64,000 nt of DNA from Pelagibacteraceae bacterium AG-390-L03 (lineage in GTDB: Bacteria > Pseudomonadota > Alphaproteobacteria > Pelagibacterales > Pelagibacteraceae). The stretch is from NCBI GenBank assembly GCA_003279685.1, contig QCHA01000001.1, positions 1 through 64,000 on the forward strand. Direction: 5' to 3'. Shown here one piece after another: positions 28,001 to 36,740 of the stretch. Made by a program: the position numbers and the translations under genes. The stretch's first letter is position 1. The number at the start of each line of letters is the position of its first letter. The notes below the pieces were generated by a model that was given only the letters and a program-made list of their open reading frames with translations, was not told the origin of the DNA and ran no database searches.

Positions 28001-28944
28001 TAAATTTGTGAAAGTAAATTCTGAGTTTCCATCTCATACAATTTAAATAAAGTTTCTGCATCTGATAATTCAATTTCTTTAAACTTTATTTTTGATCCTG
28101 GTGATATTTGAACTAATCTATCGTAATCAACACTAGCGACGACTGCAATTTTTGGATACCCACCTATTGTTCCATGATCTGATAGCATTATAATAGGATT
28201 ACCATCTGCTGGAACTTGAATAACCCCTTTTAACAAACCTTCAGATTTAATATTAGTATTTACAATATTTTCTATTTTTGAACCTTCTAATCTCATACCC
28301 ATCCTGTCAGATAATTTTGATACAGTAAATTCTTTTTCTAAAAAATTTTTTTTACCTTTGTCAGAAAAATAATTAAAATTAGTTCCTTTCATTATTCTAA
28401 TATTTTCTATTTTTGAATTCAGATAATTAATTTTTTTGTTTACTATATTTTCATTAATCTCAGCAATTTTAATTTTCTGTTCATTATCTAATTTTTTACC
28501 CTCGTTAGAACCAATATTTGCTTTTGTATTAGTTGAGCAACTACCCCATTGTAATTTTAAATCAAATCTGCCTGAAATTGCTAAGTAACCATAAACAGAT
28601 TTATTTGTAGATAGAATGTTAATCTCATCCTCATTTTCTAATTGATAAGTTTCATAACAATTTCCATCAATTTCCTTATCTTTTTGTTTCAATTTAAAAA
28701 CAACGTCTCCAGTGATAACTATGTTAATTTTATCACCATAAAATCTTAACAAAGGGCCTTGATAAGCAAACTCAATAACTGGTAAATCTAATTTATTTCC
28801 CACCAACTTGTTAGCTAATAAATAATTTCTATTATCCATCGCTCCACTAAATGGAATACCTATATGATATAAATTATTTCGACCTTTATCTTGAAAAGTT
28901 GTATTTATGCCTGCTCTTAATATTTTAAAAAAATTGTTACTCAT
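28000..28944 (-). CDS. pxpC: 5-oxoprolinase subunit C (KipA family)
   Basis: 314 residues: INTTFQDKGRNNLYHIGIPFSGAMD, VIEFAYQGPLLRF and SDRMGMRLEG, LSDHGTIGGYPKIAVVAS. These are the signatures of the biotin-dependent carboxyltransferase/KipA family. With PxpA and PxpB it forms the ATP-driven enzyme that opens 5-oxoproline to glutamate. Overlaps pxpB by 8 bases. Confidence 0.9.
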   Translation of the reverse strand: MSNNFFKILRAGINTTFQDKGRNNLYHIGIPFSGAMDNRNYLLANKLVGNKLDLPVIEFAYQGPLLRFYGDKINIVITGDVVFKLKQKDKEIDGNCYETYQLENEDEINILSTNKSVYGYLAISGRFDLKLQWGSCSTNTKANIGSNEGKKLDNEQKIKIAEINENIVNKKINYLNSKIENIRIMKGTNFNYFSDKGKKNFLEKEFTVSKLSDRMGMRLEGSKIENIVNTNIKSEGLLKGVIQVPADGNPIIMLSDHGTIGGYPKIAVVASVDYDRLVQISPGSKIKFKEIELSDAETLFKLYEMETQNLLSQI

Positions 28945-29611
28945 TATAACTTTTATATTCTTCTAGTGAAATCTGCTTAAATTTCACAGTATCACCTGGA
29001 TTAATTAAATTTGGTTCTTTTTCTTTAGAGCTTTCAAATACTTCTAGTGGAGTATTACCAATTATGTTCCAACCACCTGGACTTTCAAATGTATAAATAT
29101 TAGCAAATTGTTCTGTCATACCAATTGATCCTTTTGGAACTTTTACTCTTGGGGTTTCCAAACGTTGAACTCTCATTTTTTCATCTAAATCACCTAAAAA
29201 AGGCATTCCAGCAATAAATCCTGTCATGTAACAAAAAAATTCTTGGTTAAAAAAATTTTCTAAAATTTCATCTTTATCTAGGCTTAATTTTTTTTCTAAC
29301 CTTTTAATATCTAAAGAGAAAGATGTGTCACAACAAACCGGGATTTCTAAATTTTTATTAGTTATCTTTTGTATTTCACTCTCATTAATTTTTTCAATTT
29401 CATCTTTAACATCCTTAAAATTTGTCACTTTAAGATCATAGGAAATTATTAGTTTATTATAAGAAGGAGTAAGATTATTAACTCCTCTAATTTTTTTTTT
29501 TCTTATATTGTTAAAACACTTTATTACTTCAGAGTTAATTTGTTTATTAACCTCTGTTCCAAAATCACAGTAAAGAGCTGAGTCCCCAAGATTTGATATA
29601 TTTTTTATCAT
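28937..29611 (-). CDS. pxpB: 5-oxoprolinase subunit B (KipI family)
   Basis: 224 residues: NLGDSALYCDFG at the N-terminus, IPVCCDTSFSLDI, CYMTGFIAGMPFLGDLDE and the RVKVPKGSIGMTEQFANIYTFESPGGW block. Partner of PxpC; its B. subtilis relative KipI inhibits a sporulation kinase, but the conserved role is in 5-oxoprolinase. Its start lies 28 bases from the divergent pxpA start. Confidence 0.9.
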   Translation of the reverse strand: MIKNISNLGDSALYCDFGTEVNKQINSEVIKCFNNIRKKKIRGVNNLTPSYNKLIISYDLKVTNFKDVKDEIEKINESEIQKITNKNLEIPVCCDTSFSLDIKRLEKKLSLDKDEILENFFNQEFFCYMTGFIAGMPFLGDLDEKMRVQRLETPRVKVPKGSIGMTEQFANIYTFESPGGWNIIGNTPLEVFESSKEKEPNLINPGDTVKFKQISLEEYKSYNE

Positions 29612-29639
29612 GACATGTTATACTTCAACAATTAAGACT

Positions 29640-30413
29640 ATGGAAATTAATATAAATTGTGATTTAGGTGAAAAATCTAAATATCATTCTAACAAGTATG
29701 ATCCAGATTTACTTGAAATAGTAAATTCAGCTAATGTTGCATGTGGATATCACGCAGGTGATGTTTCAACAATGCACGATGTAGTTCAAATCTCTAAAAA
29801 AAATGGTGTAAGTATAGGTGCTCACCCATCCTTTAATGATCCTGAAAATTTTGGAAGAGAAAGAATGAACTTAAATAATTCTGAAATTAAAAAATTAATT
29901 TATGATCAGTATGATATTTTACAAAATATTTCAATTCAACATGGTCAAAATGTAACCCACATGAAGCCACATGGTGCGCTAAACAACATGGCTTGTGAAG
30001 ATATTGAGTTAGCAATGACTTTAGCTAATGCAATAAACGAGATTAGTAAAGATTTAATATATCTAGTTCCAACTGGATCAAAAATGGAAGAAGCAGCTAA
30101 AAAACTGAACATGCATATAGCATGCGAAATTTTTGCAGATAGAAACTATGAAGACGATGGAAATTTAGTTTCCAGAAAAAAACCTCACGCATTAATTACT
30201 GATCCAAATGAAGCTAAAAAACATGTTTTAAATATGGTAAAAAATCAGGCACTTAATTGTCACAGTGGAAAGCAAATACCTTGTGAAATAGACTCTGTAT
30301 GCATACATGGAGATAATGAAAGTTCATTATCTACAGCGCAATCGATAAAAGAAAATTTAATAGAAAATGGACTTAAATTAAAACCATTAAACCAAATGAA
30401 AAAATTTATATGA
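29640..30413 (+). CDS. pxpA: 5-oxoprolinase subunit A (LamB/YcsF family)
   Basis: 257 residues from MEININCDLGEKSKYH, the usual start of the family; an in-frame start at 29610 would add ten unrelated residues and collide with pxpB. Seen: NVACGYHAGDVSTMHDVV, GAHPSFNDPENFGRE, THMKPHGALNNM, EIFADRNYEDDGNLVSR and CIHGDN. Divergent from pxpB-pxpC, which completes the enzyme, so both arms probably share one control region. The stop overlaps the next gene (ATGA). Confidence 0.92.
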   Translation: MEININCDLGEKSKYHSNKYDPDLLEIVNSANVACGYHAGDVSTMHDVVQISKKNGVSIGAHPSFNDPENFGRERMNLNNSEIKKLIYDQYDILQNISIQHGQNVTHMKPHGALNNMACEDIELAMTLANAINEISKDLIYLVPTGSKMEEAAKKLNMHIACEIFADRNYEDDGNLVSRKKPHALITDPNEAKKHVLNMVKNQALNCHSGKQIPCEIDSVCIHGDNESSLSTAQSIKENLIENGLKLKPLNQMKKFI

Positions 30414-30922
30414 TGATTAAAAAAACTTTTTTTACAATTATAACGTTAGTTTTGTTGTCAACAAATTTATATTCTGCAGGTACAGAGAGTACCAGCTCTG
30501 CAGGTACAGAGAGTACCAGCAAAGTAAAATCTGATTATGTCAAAGCTGTAGAGTCTATCAAATGGGCAAAAAAATATGAGAAAAAGGGTAAAACTGAAAA
30601 AGCAAATAAAAGATATCAAAAAGCTCAAGAGTTATTAATTAAATCAAATAAAAAAAAACCTCTTCAAGCTGATACTTTAAACTATTTAGGTTTTACAACT
30701 CGTAAGCTTGGTGATTTTGAAAATGGAGAAAAATATTATCTTTTAGGTTTAGAAATAGAACCTAACCACATCGGTATAAATGAGTATTTAGGTGAACTTT
30801 ATGTAGTTACAAACAGAATCGATTTAGCAAAAGAAAGATTAAAAGTATTAGAAAGTTGTAATTGTGAAGAGTATGATGATCTTAAAAAAATTATTGAAGG
30901 TACAAAAAAATCTAAATACTAA
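30410..30922 (+). CDS. secreted TPR-repeat protein with tandem SAGTESTS insert
   Basis: 170 residues with an N-terminal signal peptide ([20 protein letters not shown]), then two copies of SAGTESTS, then TPR-like helices ([65 protein letters not shown]). TPR proteins bind partner proteins; this one probably works in the periplasm. It overlaps the pxpA stop and precedes the D-glutamate cyclase-like gene by 5 bases. Partner unknown. Confidence 0.75.
   Translation: MMIKKTFFTIITLVLLSTNLYSAGTESTSSAGTESTSKVKSDYVKAVESIKWAKKYEKKGKTEKANKRYQKAQELLIKSNKKKPLQADTLNYLGFTTRKLGDFENGEKYYLLGLEIEPNHIGINEYLGELYVVTNRIDLAKERLKVLESCNCEEYDDLKKIIEGTKKSKY
30473..30520 (+). repeat. 24-bp exact tandem duplication with internal inverted repeat
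   Basis: Two identical 24-base units lie head to tail (30473-30496 and 30497-30520). Each contains GGTAC-AGAGA-GTACC, a five-base inverted repeat, and encodes SAGTESTS. The pair sits right at the signal peptide cleavage area of the TPR protein. Confidence 0.9.
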
Positions 30923-30927
30923 AACTG

Positions 30928-31713
30928 ATGCTCAATATTCAAGATCCCATTGAAGCTAGAAGAATAATAAGAGAAAATAAATACACAGAACAAACTGCAG
31001 GTTCAGCTAATAGATATGTGCAGGGTAATCTCTGTATACTGCCAAGTAAATACGCTATGGATTTTGCATCTTTTTGTCAAAAAAATCCTAAACCTTGTCC
31101 ATTAATAGGATTTGGTACTAAAGGTGATCCGTCATTAAAGGATTTAGGTGAGATTGATATTCGAACAGATGTTCCTCAATATAGAATTTGGGAAAAAGGA
31201 GAAATTATAGATGAGCCATATGATATTAAAAAATATTGGAATGAAGATCTAACAACATTTGTTTTGGGTTGCTCAATGTCTTTTGAACTTCCTTTGATAG
31301 AGGCTGGAATACCTATTCAACATATTGAAAATAATACCATTGTTCCAATGTATCGTACATCTATTGATTGTGAGCCTGCAGGACAGTTTTCAGGCAAGCT
31401 TGTTGTTTCAATGAGACCTTTAAATTCAAAAGACGCAATTAGATCAATACAAATTAGTTCTAGATTTCCAGCAGTTCATGGAGCGCCTATTCATTTAGGA
31501 GATCCTGCTGAAATTGGAATAACCGATATAATGAAGCCTGAATATGGTGATGCTCCGAGAGCTTTTAGGAATAATGAAATACCAGTTTTTTGGGCATGCG
31601 GTGTAACTCCACAATCAGTCTTAGAAAACTCAAAACCAGATTTTTGTATAACGCATAGTCCAGGTAAAATGCTTATAACTGATAAATTAAATAATGATCT
31701 AGCAGCTTTATAA
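30928..31713 (+). CDS. D-glutamate cyclase/DUF1445 (YcsI) family protein
   Basis: 261 residues: [73 protein letters not shown] and WACGVTPQ. Family members are annotated as D-glutamate cyclase or hydro-lyase; a mitochondrial relative turns D-glutamate into 5-oxo-D-proline. In B. subtilis ycsI lies next to the pxp genes, as here. A link between D-glutamate/5-oxoproline turnover and PxpABC is therefore reasonable. Convergent with livF (0-base gap). Confidence 0.82.
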   Translation: MLNIQDPIEARRIIRENKYTEQTAGSANRYVQGNLCILPSKYAMDFASFCQKNPKPCPLIGFGTKGDPSLKDLGEIDIRTDVPQYRIWEKGEIIDEPYDIKKYWNEDLTTFVLGCSMSFELPLIEAGIPIQHIENNTIVPMYRTSIDCEPAGQFSGKLVVSMRPLNSKDAIRSIQISSRFPAVHGAPIHLGDPAEIGITDIMKPEYGDAPRAFRNNEIPVFWACGVTPQSVLENSKPDFCITHSPGKMLITDKLNNDLAAL

Positions 31714-32421
31714 TTAGCTTCCTAAAAAAACTTTTGTAACTTTTTCATTATCAATTAAATCCTCAGATTTTCCATGTATCACAAGTCTTCCACTTTCAAG
31801 AACATAGCCTCTATCAGCCATACTTAAAGCTAATCTAACATTTTGTTCAACAAATAGAATTGATATTCCTTCACTAACTATATTCTTAAAAATCTTAATC
31901 AAATCTTTCATAACCATTGGCGAAAGCCCTAAAAAAGGTTCATCAACCATTAGAAGTTTTGGTAAGCCCATCATACCTCTTGCAATTGCAAGCATTTGCT
32001 GTTCTCCACCTGACATAGTTCGTGCAAGTTGATTAGATCTAGCTTCTAGTTTTGGAAAAATTTTATAAATCTTACTCAAAGAAATATCTAATTGTTCTTT
32101 TGCTTTAGGATGCCAAGCACCAAGTAATAAATTTTGCATTACAGATAAATGAGGAAATACCCTTCTTCTTTCAAGGACATGTGAGATACCAAGCTCTGTT
32201 CTTTTGTAAGTAGGTATTTCTGAAATCAAATCGTTTTCAAAGTGAATGCTACCATTTTTATGATGCGCTAAATTACTAATCGTATTTAAAATAGTGCTTT
32301 TTCCTGAACCATTTGGTCCTAACAATGCTACCATTTCTGCTTTATTTACATTAATTGAAACATCCCAAATAACTTGAAAATCATCATATAAAACATCAAT
32401 ATTTTTTACATCAAGCAGCAT
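31714..32421 (-). CDS. livF: Liv-type ABC transporter ATP-binding protein LivF
   Basis: 235-residue ATPase: Walker A GPNGSGKST, signature MSGGEQQM, Walker B LLMVDEPFLGLSP, His switch LFVEQN typical of LivF. Start ATG at 32421 (MLLDVKN); a TTG one codon upstream is less likely. It overlaps livG by 11 bases. Last gene of livH-livM-livG-livF; energises uptake of branched-chain amino acids or amides. Confidence 0.94.
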   Translation of the reverse strand: MLLDVKNIDVLYDDFQVIWDVSINVNKAEMVALLGPNGSGKSTILNTISNLAHHKNGSIHFENDLISEIPTYKRTELGISHVLERRRVFPHLSVMQNLLLGAWHPKAKEQLDISLSKIYKIFPKLEARSNQLARTMSGGEQQMLAIARGMMGLPKLLMVDEPFLGLSPMVMKDLIKIFKNIVSEGISILFVEQNVRLALSMADRGYVLESGRLVIHGKSEDLIDNEKVTKVFLGS

Positions 32422-33133
32422 CAAACGTTCCTAAATAAGAGTCTATTACTTGTTTATTTTGTTGAATTTCTTTTGGTGAACCATAGGCAATACTTTTACC
32501 TTGATCTAAAGCTAAAACGTTATCTGAGATTTCCATTATAATATTAATGTTATGTTCAATGGTGATAATAGTAACACCTGATTTTTTCAGCTTTTTTATT
32601 AAATCAACTAAACCAGGTATAGTTTTTTGATCAACACCACCTGTAACCTCATCCATTAAAAGTAATTTAGGTTCAATAGCCATTGCTCTAGCCATTTCTA
32701 ATCTTTTTCTTTGCCCTGTTGATAATTCTTTTGCAAAATGATGCCTTTTTTCAATTAAATCAACAAAATCAATAATCTCTAAAGCTCTGTCTCTCGCTTT
32801 TTTTATATTTTTTTCATTAACAAAAGATCCAATCATAACATTTTCAAGCAATGTTTGATCTGCAAATGGTTTTAATTTTTGAAAAGTTCTACCAACTCCA
32901 AGATTGCTTATTTTATCAGGACTTAATCCAAAAATATTTTTATTAAAAAATTCTACTTTTCCACTATCTGCCTTTGTATAACCAGTAATTAAATCAAATA
33001 AAGTAGATTTACCTGCACCATTGGGTCCAATCACACCTAAGATAGTTCCTTCTTCGACTTCAAATGAAATATTGTCATTTGCTTTAATTCCTCCGAAAGA
33101 TCTACTTAAATTTTCAACTGATAATACTTTCAT
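32411..33133 (-). CDS. livG: Liv-type ABC transporter ATP-binding protein LivG
   Basis: 240-residue ATPase: Walker A GPNGAGKST, GRTFQKLKPF, signature LSTGQRKRLE, Walker B LLLMDEVTGG with a TIEHN His switch. The B-site Asp-Glu pair is intact. Overlaps livM by 4 bases (ATGA). Partner of LivF in the same complex. Confidence 0.94.
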   Translation of the reverse strand: MKVLSVENLSRSFGGIKANDNISFEVEEGTILGVIGPNGAGKSTLFDLITGYTKADSGKVEFFNKNIFGLSPDKISNLGVGRTFQKLKPFADQTLLENVMIGSFVNEKNIKKARDRALEIIDFVDLIEKRHHFAKELSTGQRKRLEMARAMAIEPKLLLMDEVTGGVDQKTIPGLVDLIKKLKKSGVTIITIEHNINIIMEISDNVLALDQGKSIAYGSPKEIQQNKQVIDSYLGTFDAA

Positions 33134-34143
33134 CTTTGTTTTTTTCTCTCTAAAATATCTTTGGGAACAAATGATATGAGTCCATCTGGTCTAAAAATAC
33201 AAATTATCATTAAAATTAGGCCATATAGAATTAGATCTACAGCACCACCTGTACCACCTAAATAAATTCTTGAGTATTCTGAAATAGGAATAAGTATTGA
33301 GGCACCTATTATTGGACCCCAAACATTTCCTATACCACCAAGAACAGTTATTAATAAAACAATAATTGAAATCTCAATATTAAAAACTCTGTCTGGATCT
33401 ATGATTAAAATATATTGAGCAAACAAACTACCCATTGGTGCCATTATCATAGCGGAGATTACATAAGCAATTATTTTATAATTTGAAACATTAATGCATA
33501 AGCTTAATGCTGCTTGAGGATCATCCCTGACAGCTCTTAGTCTATATCCTAATTTTGACCTACTTAAGAGCCATACAATAAAAAATGTTATAATAAAAAA
33601 TACTAAAAATATATAATAGTATGAAACTTTGCTGCTATGAAACTGTAATGCTGACCAAGAATCTTCTGAGGTCATTGGAACCCATAAACCTGATGCAGCA
33701 CCAACTAAATCCCATCTTTGAAAAACTACTTGGAAACTTATGCCTATTAACAAAGTAGCAATTGCAAAATAATGTCCACTCAACCTTAACATTGGTATTC
33801 CAATTAAAATTGCAAAAAATCCAGATACTAATATTCCAAAAGGCATACTAATCCAGGGAGAAATTCCATATTCAATATAAAAAAATGAGGTCGCATAAGC
33901 ACCTATCCCAAAAAAGGCGCCATGACCTAAACTAATTTGACCAGAAAATCCTGCAATAACATTCCATGACTGTGCCATAACTGCATGCATAAAAATCATT
34001 ATAAATAAGTGAAGATAAAAAGAATTTAATCCAAATAATGGTAAGGCGAATAATAAAATTATTAAACTACTAATTAAAAAAACAACTCTATTGTTTGTAT
34101 TCCAAAGAGGTTCTGATTTTGCAATTATTAACTTATTGTCCAT
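33130..34143 (-). CDS. livM: Liv-type ABC transporter permease LivM
   Basis: 337 residues with about ten hydrophobic segments: AQSWNVIAGFSGQISLGHGAFFGIGAYATS, GYRLRAVRDDPQAALSLC and TVLGGIGNVWGPIIGA, all LivM signatures. Translation starts at the ATG at 34143, five bases after a GGAAGG Shine-Dalgarno (34154-34149). The first ten residues lie inside the 110-bp repeat array that now separates livM from livH. Confidence 0.94.
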   Translation of the reverse strand: MDNKLIIAKSEPLWNTNNRVVFLISSLIILLFALPLFGLNSFYLHLFIMIFMHAVMAQSWNVIAGFSGQISLGHGAFFGIGAYATSFFYIEYGISPWISMPFGILVSGFFAILIGIPMLRLSGHYFAIATLLIGISFQVVFQRWDLVGAASGLWVPMTSEDSWSALQFHSSKVSYYYIFLVFFIITFFIVWLLSRSKLGYRLRAVRDDPQAALSLCINVSNYKIIAYVISAMIMAPMGSLFAQYILIIDPDRVFNIEISIIVLLITVLGGIGNVWGPIIGASILIPISEYSRIYLGGTGGAVDLILYGLILMIICIFRPDGLISFVPKDILERKKQR

Positions 34144-34253
34144 TAATACCTTCCGAACAAACCTTGTGGCCTATAAATCACAACTAATAGATAAATTGCA
34201 AAAACATATAATAGCTTAAAATCTGATTTTGCAATTATTAACTTATTGTCCAT
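34143..34253 (-). CDS. micro-ORF 2, identical copy of micro-ORF 1
   Basis: Same 36 codons, same Shine-Dalgarno and same TAATG links as micro-ORF 1, because the repeat period (110) equals the length of the frame (111) minus the one-base stop/start overlap. Its stop overlaps the true livM start at 34143. It would encode a short hydrophobic single-helix peptide. No independent function can be argued. Confidence 0.5.
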   Translation of the reverse strand: MDNKLIIAKSDFKLLYVFAIYLLVVIYRPQGLFGRY

Positions 34254-34363
34254 TAATACCTTCCGAACAAACCTTGTGGCCTATAAATCACAACTAATAG
34301 ATAAATTGCAAAAACATATAATAGCTTAAAATCTGATTTTGCAATTATTAACTTATTGTCCAT
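34253..34363 (-). CDS. micro-ORF 1, LivM-head/LivH-tail fusion created by the repeat
   Basis: 36 codons plus stop. It begins at the ATG that overlaps the livH stop (TAATG at 34365-34361), has a GGAAGG Shine-Dalgarno five bases upstream, and reads MDNKLIIAKS (LivM start) joined to DFKLLYVFAIYLLVVIYR...LFGRY (LivH end, one membrane helix). Its own stop overlaps the start of micro-ORF 2. Whether the peptide is made or matters is unknown; it may only keep ribosomes moving toward livM. Confidence 0.5.
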   Translation of the reverse strand: MDNKLIIAKSDFKLLYVFAIYLLVVIYRPQGLFGRY

Positions 34364-35229
34364 TAATACCTTCCGAACAAACCTTGTGGCCTATAAATCA
34401 CAACTAATAGATAAATTGCAAAAACATATAATAGCTTAAAAGATGGATCTATTAACAATCCACCCAATGATTCTACTAATCCAATAATTACTCCTGCATA
34501 TAAGCAGCCAATAATACTTCCAAAGCCTCCAAGGGCTACAGCAACAAAGGCAAATAACGCGAAATTTATTCCAACATCAGTAAAAATAAAAAAATAATTA
34601 GCCATCATACCACCTGCAACTCCAACACATCCAAGTCCTATAGCCCAACCTATTGCAAACATTTTATTTGAAGGTATGCCTAAAATTTCAGCTGCATGTC
34701 TGTCTTGAGCAGTTGCTTGAAGAGCTAAACCAGTTTCAGTTTTCGTTACAAATAAATATAAACCAATAAAAGCAACTAAACATACCAGACTTGCTATTAA
34801 TTGTGGCTGACCAATAAAAACAGAGCCGATTTCTAGCCTACCTTCTAACAGAGGTTTATCTACATTTCTAAAATCTGGTGTCCAAAGTAATTGAGCGATT
34901 GATCTAATAAATATTGATAATCCAAATGTTGCACAAATTTGAATTAACATTTTAGCTTTTAAAATATATCTTATTAAAAAGTAGTGTGTAATTATTCCAC
35001 AAAAAGCCATTAACAAAATTGTTATTGGAATAGAAAAAATTGGATCCAAACCAAATAAAGACCATAACCAAAAAGATGAAAACATAGATAACATTAAATG
35101 CTCTCCATGGGCAAAATTAACAATTTCCATTAATCCAAATATTAAACTTAATCCTGCAGCTATTAATGCATAAATTAATCCCATCATTAATCCAGTTACT
35201 ATAGCTTGAAGAATTATTTCAGAGGTCAT
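34363..35229 (-). CDS. livH: Liv-type ABC transporter permease LivH
   Basis: 288 residues, about eight hydrophobic segments: GLMMGLIYALIAAGLSLIFG, EIVNFAHGEHLMLSMF, GLALQATAQDRHAAEILGI and FVAVALGGFGSIIGC, as in LivH. The last 26 residues are also present twice more in the repeat-born micro-ORFs downstream. First gene of the livHMGF operon, divergent from the binding-protein gene. Confidence 0.94.
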   Translation of the reverse strand: MTSEIILQAIVTGLMMGLIYALIAAGLSLIFGLMEIVNFAHGEHLMLSMFSSFWLWSLFGLDPIFSIPITILLMAFCGIITHYFLIRYILKAKMLIQICATFGLSIFIRSIAQLLWTPDFRNVDKPLLEGRLEIGSVFIGQPQLIASLVCLVAFIGLYLFVTKTETGLALQATAQDRHAAEILGIPSNKMFAIGWAIGLGCVGVAGGMMANYFFIFTDVGINFALFAFVAVALGGFGSIIGCLYAGVIIGLVESLGGLLIDPSFKLLYVFAIYLLVVIYRPQGLFGRY

Positions 35230-35237
35230 TTTAATAA

Positions 35238-35316
35238 TTTTGTAATGTATATATAGATAAGTATATATTATATATATAAATCTTATCTAAAATAATTCTA
35301 ATAAATCATTACAAAG
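35238..35316. promoter_or_regulatory. divergent control region with nested inverted repeats
   Basis: The 157-base gap between livH and the binding-protein gene holds two inverted repeats, one inside the other: TTTGTAATG (35239-35247) with CATTACAAA (35307-35315), and AGATAAG (35255-35261) with CTTATCT (35282-35288). Between them lies a run of TATA steps. They may be operators for a shared regulator or form a cruciform/hairpin. No regulator gene is nearby. Confidence 0.45.
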
Positions 35317-35386
35317 TAAATGTTGAATTGGTATCTCAGATAGTATTAAAATATTATTTTTAAAAAACAAATATGAGGGGAAATAA

Positions 35387-36643
35387 ATGAAAAAATTAAT
35401 ACTTTCAGTATTTACTTTTTTATCATTGGTTTGTGCGCCAGTTATAAGTTCTGCACAAGATGTTAAAATTGGAGTACTGTATCCATTAACTGGTCCTGTA
35501 GCTCAAGTTGGTAAGGACGCAGTTGCAGCAGTTCAAACTGCTTTAGATATTATTAATAATAGCCACAATATTCCTGGAATGCCTTTAGCAAAAGATGCTG
35601 GTCTTAAAGGATTAGGTGGTGGAAAAATATCTATCGTTGTAGGTGACCATGGTGGAAAACCTGATGTTGGTGTTGGTGAAACCGAAAAGATGTTAAATTC
35701 TGATAAAGTTCACGCGATGTTTGGAGCTTATTACTCATCTGTTACTGGTGCAGCTAGTCAAGTATCTGAAAGAGCAGGAATTCCTTGGGTTAATGGAGAA
35801 TCTACATCTCCAAAATTAACTACTAGAGGATTTAAATATTTCTTTAGAGTTACACCTCATGATGGAGAGTTTACTCAATTAATGTTTGAATTTATGAATG
35901 ACTTTAACAAGAAAAATAGCAATAAGCTAAACACTCTTGGTATAATTCATGAAGACACTTTATGGGGATCAGATAGCGGTGGAACTCAAAACAAAATGGC
36001 TAAAGATCAAGGTTATAAAGTTATAGAAAAGATAAGTTATAAAGCGAAAACAACAACTTTAAGTTCTGAAGTTCAAAGATTGAAAGCAAAAAACCCAGAT
36101 GTTTTGTTGCCTTCATCTTATACTGCTGATGCTTATTTATTTTTAAATACAGCAAAAGAACTTGATTATAACCCAAAACTTTTGGTTGCTCAAAATGCTG
36201 GTTACACAGATCCTAAATTTATAGCTACAATGGGAAGCAAAGCAGAAGGTGTGATTACAAGATCGCCTTTTAATACTGACTTAGCAACTACTATCCCAAT
36301 GATAGGAACTGTAAATGATCTTTTCAAAACACATTCAGGTGGAAGAGATTTGTCTGATGTACCTGCTAGAGCATTTACTGGTTTTATGGCTTTAGCTAAT
36401 GCAATTAATAATGCAGGATCAACTGACCCTGAAAAAATTAGACAAGCATTGGTTAATCTAGATATGTCATCAGAATCTTTAATTGTTCCTTATAGAGGAA
36501 TTAAATTTGGTGCTGATGGTCAAAATGAGAAAACAAGAGGTATTTTAATGCAAGTTCAAGGTGGAAAATACTGTACTGTTTATCCATTTGAATTGGCTGC
36601 ATGTAAATTGCAGTACCCAATGCCTACTTGGGCTCAAAAATAA
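35387..36643 (+). CDS. livK: periplasmic binding protein of the Liv-type ABC transporter
   Basis: 418 residues with a signal peptide (LILSVFTFLSLVCAPVISSA) and the Peripla_BP_6 fold: VKIGVLYPLTGPVAQVG, MFGAYYSSVTGAASQVSERAGIP, FRVTPHDGEFTQL, IIHEDTLWGSD, YKAKTTTLSSEVQRLK. Binds the ligand for LivHMGF, probably a branched-chain or other amino acid or an amide; the ligand is not readable. A strong GAGGGG Shine-Dalgarno (35375-35380) marks it as highly expressed, usual for binding proteins in SAR11. Confidence 0.88.
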   Translation: MKKLILSVFTFLSLVCAPVISSAQDVKIGVLYPLTGPVAQVGKDAVAAVQTALDIINNSHNIPGMPLAKDAGLKGLGGGKISIVVGDHGGKPDVGVGETEKMLNSDKVHAMFGAYYSSVTGAASQVSERAGIPWVNGESTSPKLTTRGFKYFFRVTPHDGEFTQLMFEFMNDFNKKNSNKLNTLGIIHEDTLWGSDSGGTQNKMAKDQGYKVIEKISYKAKTTTLSSEVQRLKAKNPDVLLPSSYTADAYLFLNTAKELDYNPKLLVAQNAGYTDPKFIATMGSKAEGVITRSPFNTDLATTIPMIGTVNDLFKTHSGGRDLSDVPARAFTGFMALANAINNAGSTDPEKIRQALVNLDMSSESLIVPYRGIKFGADGQNEKTRGILMQVQGGKYCTVYPFELAACKLQYPMPTWAQK

Positions 36644-36660
36644 TTTTAAATAAAATTATT

Positions 36661-36693
36661 AAAGGCGATCATTAATTTGATCGCCTTTTTTTT
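36661..36693 (+). terminator. rho-independent terminator after the binding-protein gene
   Basis: Eleven-base stem AAAGGCGATCA / TGATCGCCTTT (36661-36671 and 36678-36688) with a six-base loop, followed by T's to 36693. Confidence 0.9.
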
Positions 36694-36740
36694 ATACTTT
36701 TGATTGAATTATTGAAAATTTAAAATATTATTCAACTATC

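Larger units (their letters stand above)
34112..34441 (-). repeat. exact threefold 110-bp tandem repeat across the livH-livM junction
   Basis: Three identical 110-base units: 34112-34221, 34222-34331 and 34332-34441, 330 bases in all, with no mismatch found on comparison of the copies. Each unit, read on the minus strand, carries the livH 3' end, a GGAAGG Shine-Dalgarno, the overlapping TAATG stop/start and the first ten livM codons. The ends are sharp: base 34111 and base 34442 both break the period. Could be a real amplification or an assembly expansion. Confidence 0.95.

Noticed and set aside
34112-34441. CRISPR-like array
   Set aside because: Units are head-to-tail without spacers, lie in a coding junction, and contain no palindromic repeats or cas genes.
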